NCBI GenBank assembly: GCA_012845835.1
Contig: JABAKD010000025.1
Location: 20,933,423 to 20,997,422, forward strand
Length of the DNA stretch: 64,000 nucleotides
Direction of reading: 5' to 3'
DNA from: Undaria pinnatifida
Taxonomy: Eukaryota > Sar > Phaeophyceae > Laminariales > Alariaceae
Every line of letters begins with the position of its first letter. The first letter of the stretch is position 1. Of the stretch, positions 50,001 through 62,000 are shown in pieces. The position numbers were made by a program, and so were the translations under genes. Below the pieces are notes generated by a model. That model was not told the origin of the DNA, made no database searches, and was given only the letters and a program-made list of their open reading frames with translations.

Positions 50001-53000
50001 GCTTGTTGACCACCTAAGGCTTGCAGGCAGCACCAAACATGAAGAATTCAGCAAAATAAAAGTGTGGTCCCTCTGTTGGATTTCGCCTGGCAGCTGTAAC
50101 TCGGTTATGATACAAGTGCGAAGTTTTGCACCATCTTCAAGTAGTTTTTCCGAAAAAAGCCTGGGTGCAATTATAACCGTTTCGCGCTTTTAATGCGGTG
50201 TTGCACTATGCTACGCTCGCCGTCGTGAACTCGACATAGACGTCTAGACGGCGGAAGAAGCTCACCAGGTGCTGGATGGCCTTCTTCAGCCGTTTGCGCG
50301 TCTGTTTAAGGCCGGGTTTTCCCTTCGCTCGGTTGAGGAGGGCTTGAAGCTTGCTCTCGTCCTGAGCGATGCGTGGCCCCACCCCCACGCCCCGGTTCGA
50401 CCAGAACCCATGACAGCAATACAAGAGGGACAGCATGAGAGCGACAAGGTTATGCACGAAAGCGAAAACACCAAGGAATTAGGTGCACAACGGAGCGAAA
50501 ACCGTCGCAGGCGCGTTGCACGCCGCAACTTATTACGCCGCAGCTGCCGCGAAGACCCCCGCCCCCCTTTCCCGCTACTACTGTTTCAAATTGTTTTAGG
50601 GTGTGTGAAGCTATTTCGTGCAGAGTTTTTCCTTTCTTCGAGAGTTTCCGTAAATCCACTCATTCTGCTTGACGTTCCTCTACTGCTTCCCGGGAAACAA
50701 ACAAAACCGCCACATGCAGTCGCAGTTGCTACTAGACAACCAGGACGAGAGGCTTCTGTTTTAAGGCCTAATTGTTGTTGTTGTTCTCTCATTAGCATGA
50801 TATCAAGTCCGTGGTCACAGGACAAACTCCAGTCACTCTGGAGTGAAAACATATCCCAGGGGTAAAAACAACAACTAATATGTGTGGGTGAAGGGTTACA
50901 TTGACGTGGTCACTTTAAGACCACCTCGTGACAAGCCAATTTAAGCGGTCTTATCTCTATGCGGGTGGTCTTATCTCTTATTACCGCCAAAACGATCCCA
51001 TGTTTATTATAACTGCTATCAGCTCTTTTGCGCGACAACCCGACTTAGCTGGCCTTACGTCTAACATGGTCTTAGAATCGGATTGGCTCAAAATGAGTAC
51101 ACCACAGTAGTGTAACCTTACACCAGTAGCCCCAAACGGCCAATGCCTTAAGATTTAGCTGGTCTTATCTCTACTATGAACTTACAACCAGATGGGCTTA
51201 AAGTGGGTACACCGCCAACTGTAGCATACTATTATAACAGTAGCCCAAGATGAACATTGCCTTACCAGTTTTCTGCAGCCACCAGGACGCGTGAATTTCA
51301 AGCAGTAGATATACTGCCAGGACGAGTGCCTTCTGGTGGTAGGCGACAGCTTAACCTTACGCTAGCAGCCTAACGGACTGCCACATATACAACACCCAAG
51401 ATATCACCCCCCCTGGGATATTTTTTTCAGAGCAGAACGCATCCCTCGTCGTTCGCGCTCTCCCCGTTACCGAATACATCAGCTTCAAAAATCGCCCGAG
51501 TGGGGGGTGTTATTTTGTGCATTATACTGTATTTCCTCAACAAATAGCGTCGACGGCACGACGAAAGCTGAGCCTTATATACGAAAATGAATAGCATCAG
51601 CTGTCAATGAATAGCCAACTACTGAGGGTTTATTTCTACTAATTTGAGGGTGGCGGAAACCACGCACGTCACAGCAAATGCTTCCCACGGCGCCTCTGAA
51701 GCTTGCTGCTGGGTAGCACAATGTCTCTCTAGACCGTCACTCCCGCAGCGTTCAGATTGCTTCTGATAATGGTGCACCACCATAATCATCTCCGCATTGC
51801 CTACGCTCGATACAAGCTGTAACGTATGGTGGAGTTGTCAACATTGTTATATATGCGGGCGTCCCCCCCGTCCGGGTCGAAGCACAACGATCCACACGGC
51901 AATTGTTGTGAGCAGGATCTGTCTGGTTTCCACGAGGCATGGACTCGTTTCACACCAAGTACGAACGACGGGATGGCAACGGGGAGTGCGACAAGCACGG
52001 CAAGCGACCACTCCATTTTCTGCAACCTGTAGTCGTCAGGGACGTCTTGGGTATACCCCCGGGTTTCCAAAGTGGGCTGATACATGTACTGGAGCGGGCA
52101 TAGCTGGTGCAGGTGCTGGTGCTGCTAGAGAACATCGCACATAGCTGTCAGCGTTCTCTCAGTTCTCTCAGCAAGCCTTGAGTATAGATGACACGACCCC
52201 CTCCCCCACCCTGACGTTGTTCCCGCATATCATACGTACCGCATATCACACGTACCCGACATCTGGCGCCCAGCAGGTCGCGGGCGCACGCGACAATGCC
52301 ATCGTCATCCTCGTTATCTTCCAAAAGAGTTCCTTCCTCTGCGCCGATGCCGTGTCTGGCGTCATTTCCCTGTTGTTGTGCCAACCAAGTACATCAAAAA
52401 CGAAAACGTGTCACGAATAAGGGTAACCAACGAAGAAATGTTATGAACCGTGACAAAAAAACGTTTCGCTTTCGCCATTCATTGTACTTGTCATGAACCA
52501 TGACATTGAAAAACTAGGAAAAATTCATCCAAATTGATGTCACGATTCATTACCAAAAACATTATTTTGGTTATAGAAACATGACATATCGTCAAGTTAC
52601 GAATATCACGAATCGTGAGTTTTGGTTGTGAATCCATAGAATGACGCTAAACAAGGCGCGTCTTAGAGACGCAGACAAGCAGGCGGGGGCGTACTCGTTG
52701 AGGTTGCTGGATTGGAGGTCATACGGGAAACAGAAGACACGAAAAAGTACGTGTGCAGAGGTCAGGCGCTAACATGGTGAACGAATAAGATTTTCGAAAA
52801 TTTACGATACTTTTCTCACTAGCATAGATAGGCCCCCGGCCCAACAAGATCGTAAAGCTCGTACTGGCTGTCAGGCGCCAAGCTCTGTTTGGCCGGGATG
52901 CACAACGCAGGCAATGGAGGCGAGGTGAAGCGCGTTTGTTACGTAGCACCATTCTCTATTAATTGCTTGCTTAAGTTACATGCCTTAGCGCAGCGCTTTC

Positions 53001-56000
53001 TATTCTAATTAACCATTCACGGGATTAAGAGAGGGCTGGCGTGTAGGTTTCAGAAGGTCTGTTGGGCGTCAAATCGGTTGAAGTGGTCGTACGCTTTACG
53101 CTGTTGTAGTGGTCTTCACGCCCTGTTTGTTCGTCATGTTTTGCGATTGACGCTACGGTAGTGGCCCTGCACGTTGTCGGGCGGCAAGTATATCAACAAT
53201 ATCCCCCTTGATTTTCTTCTACTTTTTGAGAGTGTTTACGAGTGATGGACGTTGAAGCTCATGCTGCCCACTACCGGACGGCAAACTTATACCTGGAACG
53301 CAATAATAATACAAGATATTTGGTGGCGCGATTATGTAGACCTGGTCCAGTGGATAGCACGACACAATCCACTTATTGATGGCCAAGGCTATGGTTGGGG
53401 GAAGCTCACTAAAATGGTGCGGAGAAGGGGACTTACAAGCTATCGGAATCAGTCTGCTTTCGATAAAATCGGCACAGTCGTGACTTTCATTCCGCGGTGA
53501 AAACCACACCGACCGGCTTCCAACTACTGCTACGACGGCTCTTGGCACTCCCCAATATGGGGCATTTTGTCGCAAGAACTATTGTTCGAATTTTCTTTTT
53601 TTTTCTGTATGCCCCCCCCCCCCCCCCGATTTTTCCCGTAATTTTCTTGAAAGAACAATGCGAAACGTTCCTGGTTTGTGACCCGTCAAGTTTCCCTATC
53701 ATTTGAGATTTTTTTCCGTGTTTTCCCTGTTTTTTTTCAAGAATAAGGGCAAAACCAGGGGAAAAGCCTGTCGTCCTCGATAAGAATGACCTTTAGTCAG
53801 GTCTTGCAACCATCGTTCTGCTTTTCACAAAACAAAGTCTCTACGCGGACCGCTTGTGGAAAATTCACCCAGCGTAGGGACAGTTGGCTACAGCATGGAC
53901 TCACGCTCCGATAGGACTGAACCTTAAATATTATGAGGTTCTCCACTTGAGGAGGTCTATGCTAGCCCTATGCATGGCATTAAGAACATTGAAAAGTGCA
54001 ACACCCGATGATTATTTCCATGATTCCATGGCCTAGTATTAAACCGGCGATGACTGCCAGGTATACCCAGTAATACTGCAAAAAACAAAGGACATTCATT
54101 TCAGGCGGTAGCTCCTCAGCTGAGGAGCCCCTTCAATCGTAAATACTTTTTCACCAAAACTTGTTACTGTACTCTTGGTGTGGCTCGCGTCCTCGGTTGG
54201 TTAGTGTTCGTTTACTCTCCGTCTGGAACGGCTTCGAGCCGACGCTTAGCTACTCCGGATCCCACGTTTTTTGTTCCGTGCTGAAGGGGTACTTGATTCC
54301 ACGGATGTCTGTGGTAGTACGTCATCACTAGATCTCTACATACAAGCGCAAAAATCTGCGCGCTTCGCACGCCTTATTTTTCTCTAATTGGGCTGCGCCA
54401 AACGAAGGTCGTAGATGGTATCCACGGGAACAGTTGCATTCGTCGCGGTATCGTATCAGGGGGTCGTCGCTTTCGTCCCAGGCTCGTTGGAGTTCGTTGG
54501 CGCTGTAGAGGAGTGAAAGGCGTGCTGTCGCTGTGGGGCCTGTCTGCGCTGCTGCTGCTTGGGTCGTTTGTCGGTCAACTGTAAGCGCGGGCTTCGCGTT
54601 GGTGTGTTATTGTGTGTTCGGCCTCCTTTTTGTGCTCCTTGCTGCCGATTGTTGAATACTATTATGGGAAGGTGGATTTTTGCTGCTTCGAAAACTAAGT
54701 TGTACCTATATCGAACTCGGTTTGTGTTGGGTTCTGCAACTATTAATTGTTCAACTAGAGGTACTCCCGAAGTATGCCAGAGCCGGCCGGTAGAGCGGAG
54801 GAAGCAAAAAAAAGTGAAGGAGACTTGGTATCCACACTGTACCAAAAACCACAGCAGGGTCACCTTCTACAGGCACGAAAACCTTCACTCACGCACCACA
54901 CGATACACCCACCCACCAAGCCATCCACCCAGCATGTGCTACGAAAGTATAATACCTGGTACGTGATATCAAACGCGGTTTGAATATATTGCTTTCGACA
55001 ACAATATCTTTCTGGCAGAAGTAGCTGCTGTGGCAGGGTGTGTCTGGATTTGTACTTAAAGGCTTGTGCAAGCAAGTGTGCAACTAACTGCAAAATAATC
55101 AAGCCAAAACATACCGACCACAGCATACACACCATACATGTCGGTTGTTACTGTAGGTCCAAATTACGGCCCATTTCGCCATTGGGGTGGAGGGGCCAGC
55201 CCTATCCATAGGGACACAAAATAAACATCAGACTATGCTCTTATAGTCTGCCGCTCTTCGCTCTTCGCTCTCACCAGCGCCAGAACGAACAAAAACCGAG
55301 CTTAATCCGTTTACCACTGTATTTGTTCCCCACATATTAACTCCAAGTTTTCCCAAACATCGCAAGTGCGGTCGTAAAAGGATTGCATAATATTTTGACA
55401 TTGCCCCCGACTTTTATCTCCTCTGCCGAAAAACTCAAAAAGTATCAAAAGCAGGTTGAAAACAATAGGCGTTTTGTTACAGGGGTCCTTGGCATCTTTT
55501 ATTCGTCATCTCACCTTGGCGACGAGTATCGGCGGCTCGAGCATTCCGGCGCAGGAAATGACAGCGTCACGGATGTTGTCGTTGTAGGTCTCCAAGATCA
55601 TCGTAAAAACGGCTGGGCGCCACAGGTGGTGGTTTGACATAAGAAATGGAGTGGGGGCAGGAGGGGAAGTAATCATGAGAAGGATCCCGGCCTCTTGACC
55701 GAACTTCATAGGATTTGGCCAAAAGATGGCCGGCAGGTCCAAGACGCGACCTCACTGGGGAGGTGGGGTCAAGTCAAATATGTGCTGTACAGATGGAGAA
55801 GAAGCGGTACACGAACGAGATGTTGCTTCGTTTTGGGCGAAACTTGTTTTACACGAATCTCCGAAAGGATCGAAACTAACAAAAGAAAACGGGTGCATGA
55901 TGCTGCAACTGCACGTTATTCGCGCAGACAAGAATGATGAGCTGCTCGACAATATTCACAGGATACTGTTTGAGTGTCGTGTTTACCATGAATCAAAACG

Positions 56001-59000
56001 CTTCTGCCTTGCAATGGCTACCCCTCCCCTGGTTGCTTGACAAAACGGTCTTATAGAACGAGTTCCTCTGCGCTACCGCGACAAAACATCGACATTTTTA
56101 CTGGAAGGAATACAGTAACGAAAATAAACGACAACGACAGCGACAACGACAACGGCAACAACAACAACGGTGACAATGGCAACACCGCAAAAAAAAATAA
56201 CAGCGAAAAATAATTGTTGGAACGGCACAAGTTCTGCGCACTCAACTTATTTCACACCGCCACCGATGTTTCACAGACAACGTTCCTTTACTATGTCTGG
56301 GCGATATATTACATGCAAAACGCCAAAGACCCAAATCACTGAACGCCAGGGGGGAGAAGAGCACATCGCACGCACCTTTATCCACTCTCCCGCGAAAGTA
56401 TCGGTTCACTTGCGATCGTTGCGGCACAACCTGTCGCGCAGCAACCTGTCTGACCCACGCCTCGATGGCAGAGTAATCCATCTTTCCCGTATCCGCCTGC
56501 CCACCAAAACGTCCCCAGGTCGTGTCAGCGTTGCCTGCGGCACCGGCGGCGGTGGTGACGGCGGCGGCGCCCCTATTTCCTGTCGCCCTCGGAGGATCGA
56601 CGGCCGCTGCAGCCCCAGCGGCTGCCCCCGCCGGAGCAGCGACGGCACCTGCGCCCCTACCAGCACCAGCACCGGTACCAGCACCAGCACCGGTACCAGC
56701 ACCGGTACCACCACCACCACCACCACCACCACCACCACCAACACCACCACCACCGCGTGCTCCTCGTCCTTTTTTCGCGCCGGCGCCGCCTTGCCCAACT
56801 TCCTCCCGCTTCGTTTTCCCGGCTCCCTTCCCCTCCGGGGTACCTTTTCCTGTTCCAGCGCCAGCAGCGTTACCAACAGCACCACACCCGACGAGAGGTT
56901 TACTCCCCCCTGCCGCGGCCGTACCTTTTCCTTCCTCCCCACCGCCGGGGGCTGTTACAGTACCATCGCGGACGTCATCGACCTCTGAGTCAGAATCCGA
57001 AACAAGGGGTGGCACCGGCTCCTCGTCAGCACCCTCGGCAGCGGCAGCAGCCTCCAGATCTGTTTTTTTACTATCGTCCACCATCGCCTGCTTTGTCGCC
57101 TCCATTTCTAGCATAATCCTTTCCGTGTCAAGGTCTCCTTCCACCCCAGGAATGTGGGAAAAATCGATGGGTCCCACATGGCAGCTAGCGCCGACGGCGC
57201 CTGTGCCGGCGATACCCATGCCCCCGACGCCACCTCCGCTCATGGCGTTAGCAGGAGGGCATCCCTGGGGTAATTTCGCCCCGTTGGCGGCGCTGGAGAA
57301 GGCGGCCGCTTCGGGGACTAACCCTTTTTCCAAAGCTCCTTCAGCTCTCATCTTCGTGCCCGTGTGCTGCTCCGCGAGGTGCTTGTAGCTGCCGGCGTAA
57401 GACGGTAGAGGCGCACCCAACTTTTGTGAGGTTCGAGCTCTGCACCTTACACAAAAACCCGAACTTGAGAGAAACAGCTAAAAAGTTCACTCCAGTGAGC
57501 AACATCACGACCTAGGCATGCAACAATAACTGTCGTAGAGTCGTTCTACGGTGGCCCCCTCAACGTTTCTTTAACGAAATCGCCGGTTTCAAAACAGCGC
57601 ACGGCCGTATCCCCTGAAATACGGCGTCCCTCGACAACGACACCCCGACGTCGTCGATCGTTAGACTTTCGATAACATCAAAATGCATGGACATTTTTTT
57701 TCCAATAGTATCCTTCCTTGTGTCGAGCAGCCATGAAGCGTTCGGTAAAGAAAACCGCTGGTTTAGGGGGGGGCGATCGTAGAACCGGTCCGTACACCAC
57801 AACTACCAAAGCTACGCTAGGGGGATGTCAACACATGTCAATGCCCCCACTTTCTCTACCGACTTCGAGCTACTCGCAAGGATGACTCTGAACCTCACGG
57901 ACAAAACAATAACTTTAGGCCAATGTTTTTTTTGCACGATTGCGTTGCGGATTCGCATCGTGAAGTTTAACCACACGAAAGCTTAAGACCGCAAAGGAAC
58001 AGAGGATTCGCTCGCGCCATTGACACCCATGCACCGCATATGGCACCAACAGTGACCCCTTAGCCTGGGTCCAAACGGCATTCCAGCCATATTGCGCTGT
58101 TAGTAAGTTGAGGAGCAACGTCAGTAAATAATAGGTCTGACTGAAAAGTGCTGCCCATGTCGTAGCCCGCGTCACCTGGCGCTGAGAGCCTGGGAGCGGT
58201 CGAAGCAGGCGCTAGTTGTGTCGCGAAGTAGGGCTTGTGTGTCTAGCTTCCACTGCCGCCGTTCCAGCCGCCGACGCGTTAGCCTTTGCTGCACCTCGCG
58301 CTTTTGGATGAGGGGGAGAAGAAAGAGGCGTGTCATCGCGAGATAGTCGCAGAATATCATGCGGCAGCACCGCGGTGGCAAAACGTGAAACAATCAGTAA
58401 ATAGCAGCGTAATCCGAACGGACAATGGTCGTCTATGATATTGCTTACATTCGATTCAAATGCGAATAACAGAAAAATAAAAGTCGTGTAGCAGCACAGT
58501 GAATTTATACCGTCAAATAACTTCTATCTAGCCGCAACGCAAACGAAAAAAAGGTGCTATGATAATATAAATACTCTGGAAACACCAAGTAGACCATCAA
58601 TAGTCGTAACACATGGCACCAACCTGGGTCAAACATTAGCCACTCTGATCAAACTCATTAGCCAATTTTGACGTCGTTTGCCTTTAGACCCTGGCAGATA
58701 CGATTCACAAGCCATAGCGACGCGTCGCGCGATCCTTTAGCCCCGAGGACTTGCAGGCGGTCTTTTCTCGCTTGGCTTAGCCAGTTGCCGCCTCCAAGGG
58801 GGCAAGCTGCAAGCCGTGTAACGAAAACGATGCAGACACACGCTACGATAGAGGCCCAGCCATAATATTGGGATGGTCCTCACTCGGGGAGCTCTACATA
58901 CATGTACATATACACATATACATATATATACCTGACATATGAAAAAAAAAACTAATTTTGAGAGAAATGATAGTGCTACCCTTAGAACAATCCCATGGCC

Positions 59001-62000
59001 TCCTTCTTGGTAAAGAAAAGCAAGCCACATTGCAAAACAAGAACGTTTCGATTCCGACCATTTTAGGACGAGGACCTACGTCATGCACAGAAAAATAGAG
59101 CAAAAAAAGTGCATCCTTATCGTACCTCGCGTCCGAAGAAAAACAACGCTAGTAATAGTAAACTTCTTCGTATCTGGGTCCACAGCTTGGAAACAAACCA
59201 CGTCGAATCAGCACGGAGTGCTTTTCTGCGGTAGAAAAAGGGTGAGGTTGCTTCGGTCAGATTCGCACGACGCAAATGCTTTTGCAGGGGCGCTTTGAGC
59301 AGCTGCAGACATTCCGTACGCGTTGGGAGGGAAATCGCGGCAGCTAAAAGCTACCAGCTCCCCCGAAAAGCAGCCACGCTTTCAGTGGACTTCGAAATAA
59401 TTCTGCTCTTTTTCTCTTTTTTTTTTCGAAGTCTTCTTTGTGCTGGATACAGGTACCCAATACCATGGTACAATGGGCATGGACAAGGGAGTTTGACTTT
59501 GTGCGTAGTTTTCCTTTTGTTTTCTTAGGTTTTCTTCTTCCGGGAATGTTGTGAGCGATAAACGTTGGAATTCATACTGCACATTCTCAGGTGGCAGACA
59601 CAACAATAGTAACACCGCAACTGATGCTAGTAAATGCCCTGCCCAGAGTACCCGCACCGGGACCCTGATTTAGCAAAAACGAGCATTATCCGGAGTAAAC
59701 GCCCCCCACTTACACAAAAATGCGAAAAACGCCCCGGGCAAATAGCCCCCTTCCAAATAATTGGGGTACATGCCCCGGGGCAGAGCTGTTTCCGAAGCAG
59801 GCAAGGCGGTAGTTTACATACAAATGTGGGACACATGGGCCGGTACATGTGTTGCGCAACAGCAAAACAGCTATAATCAGCCGAGCACAGATCACTATTA
59901 ACAGCTACAGAAAATCAACCCTTTCAGGACCTTCCGCCTTTTAAAAATTGTCATCACTCAGCCCCTCAAACGAATATACTGGTAGTACCCGCTTCGTACG
60001 CATCCCCGCCCGCCGCTCAACGATTTCCCACGACGGCATCGTCGTGGTGTCGGAGGTAAGTGTACTCCATCACATTCAGCATCGTCGCTGTCGAGCATGA
60101 ATGCCCCTTCGGCCCCACTGAGTGCTCCAGGTCAAAGTTCAGAGGGTAAGTGTGAGGGAGTGGTCTGCGCTGTAACACCTGCGCAACAGGCCAGGAGCAG
60201 GTGCGGGGGCGGGCGCCGGCAATTCCCCGTGGGCGCCGCTGCACGAGGCCGGCGCAAGCTTCCCCAAAAGTAAGAGTGGCCTGCAGTGCTTTTATCCGTG
60301 CCGGGCGCCTTGTGGTTATTACTGGATTGCGACATGACCAACACCTGCTGGTGTACTGTTGCTGAGTGTGTCAGGGGTGTGTATTTTTTGCTTGTTTTTT
60401 CGTGTCGCCCCGGGGGGCGAAACGGCCCTCGATCTTTACCCAGAAAACGCCCCAGCCACGTAGTAAACGCCCCGGGTTGCTTCTTCAATTTTTCTGGTTT
60501 GCACAATCGCAACGCCCCGGGGGGCATTTACTATTATAATTGTTTCTTGTGCCGATACCATGATTTCCTCCCGTTGTTCTCGTTGCGCTCGAAAACGTAA
60601 AATACGTGCCAAGTATGTGCCCCTTTTATGCTATTAAAACGCCTAATTCTCCTGAATGGTTTTTCAGCAAAAATTGACCGTCTGTAAGCCTAGATTTCTT
60701 GGCGGCGATATAATGATATATATGCTATGCATGTCGTTTAAAGAAATATGTGTGGTCGAAGCATACAATGTACATTGTTTTCAATGTATTAGTAGAAAGC
60801 AGCGTGCGCTCTCACCTACCTTTTGCTATATCAGCAAAATTCACGAACACCTACTGTACTAGCAGAGTACATCCCAGTGATACCGTTTTCCCGCTCATCA
60901 CGAACCACCCCGTAGCCCCGTATCCTTCGTCCCGCCTATGAGGGGAAAATGCAGCCGTTCGCGAATACAAAAACACCGACCGATGCTTACTTCTGAGCGC
61001 GCATCCCTCTTCGGACACCCTGCTCTACTTGCATACATAGACTAGGCCTAGATTCATCCTGCTCTTTCCGGATTTTAGGATTTTTTTCTTAGTGAAGAGC
61101 ATTAAAACAAATGCTAACACGTTTTCTACAAAATTTGCTGGTTATGCCTGGAAAAAAACGTGATTGAGTTACGGGTTGCTTTTAATTTTTTTTTTTTTTT
61201 TTTTTTTTTATCCTCCGGCGGATGGGGAAAAATAAAGCTTTAGCTCACCACACTTCCACGTATTTTCATACGCGTCGTGTGCCGATTTAACTCAGTTGCT
61301 TTCGCAGCCCAACGCTAGCTGGCGCACCCTTCGGGTCCCATTAATTATTTGAAATTAGAGTGGGATGTTTTTTTGCAGTTATAAAATGGCCAACAGTGCC
61401 CAATAATAACCAAATAATTGCTGGAATGATGAACGTAGGCCTACGAGCATACAAACACCACATTACACGAAAAAATAACAAATGGCCACGTTGTATACCC
61501 TAACGGCGTTCGGCATGGATGAGAACGCGCCTTCTTCGTCATCAACCATCGGAAAGCCGCCACCCCTCTACCTCCGCGGGAAACTCTCTTCAGGCACGCA
61601 ACTACAACAGCGTCAAAGTCAATTCTACAAGGGAAAACAGTGAAATACCGCAGACTGCCAACAACTAGTACATCTCCGCCAGACAAGCAACCAAAACTGC
61701 GCCAAAAAACAAATATTTGCATGAAAAAAACACAAAAAATGCCCCGCAGGGCCACAAACATCATGGCCCCTGCTCGTCAAACACGCCACGAAAAACCCCG
61801 TCAAAACCCAAGTTATGCAAGATCAAAAACTGTAAACGCCGAATTAGGCCAACAAGCAGTGTCCTCCTTGTCAGAAACGCCAACAAAACAGAGTATAAAC
61901 CAAACATACCAGAGAAAACATCACGAAACGCCGTAGAAGGTCAACCGCGTTGTACCTCCTCGTCAGAACGCCATCAAAACTGCGTCAAAAGCCACATTTA

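Larger units (their letters stand above)
47652..52369 (-). repeat. tandemly duplicated exon pair in gene 4
   Basis: Two 96-nt, phase-0 exons are clearly homologous. 50361-50266 contains [14 protein letters not shown] and [12 protein letters not shown]; 47747-47652 contains [14 protein letters not shown] and [12 protein letters not shown]. Each is preceded by an acidic exon: 52369-52256 ([19 protein letters not shown]) and 49123-48968 ([18 protein letters not shown]). An ancestral two-exon unit of about 70-85 residues therefore appears to have been duplicated. The repeat is helical and basic in look, and I do not recognise it as a named domain. Confidence 0.75.

Noticed and set aside
54185-54265. 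tRNA-like stretch (GGTTGGTTAGTG ... GGCTTCGAGCC)
   Set aside because: No consistent cloverleaf. The acceptor stem does not pair and the T-loop lacks GTTCRANYC.
56522-57388. 288-aa Pro/Ala-rich + strand frame
   Set aside because: Antisense shadow of the low-complexity gene 4 exon. The - strand frame is supported by a donor and acceptor in phase with neighbouring exons.
57389-57420. Alternative start of the gene 4 exon at 57420 (acceptor ACAAAAG)
   Set aside because: It would break phase with the exon at 58300-58176. The acceptor GCCGGCAG before 57388 keeps it.
60056-60145. Two strong + strand donors (GAG|GTAAGT at about 60055 and AGG|GTAAGT at about 60147)
   Set aside because: The exon between would need a 31-bp intron, and no upstream or downstream + strand exon was found.
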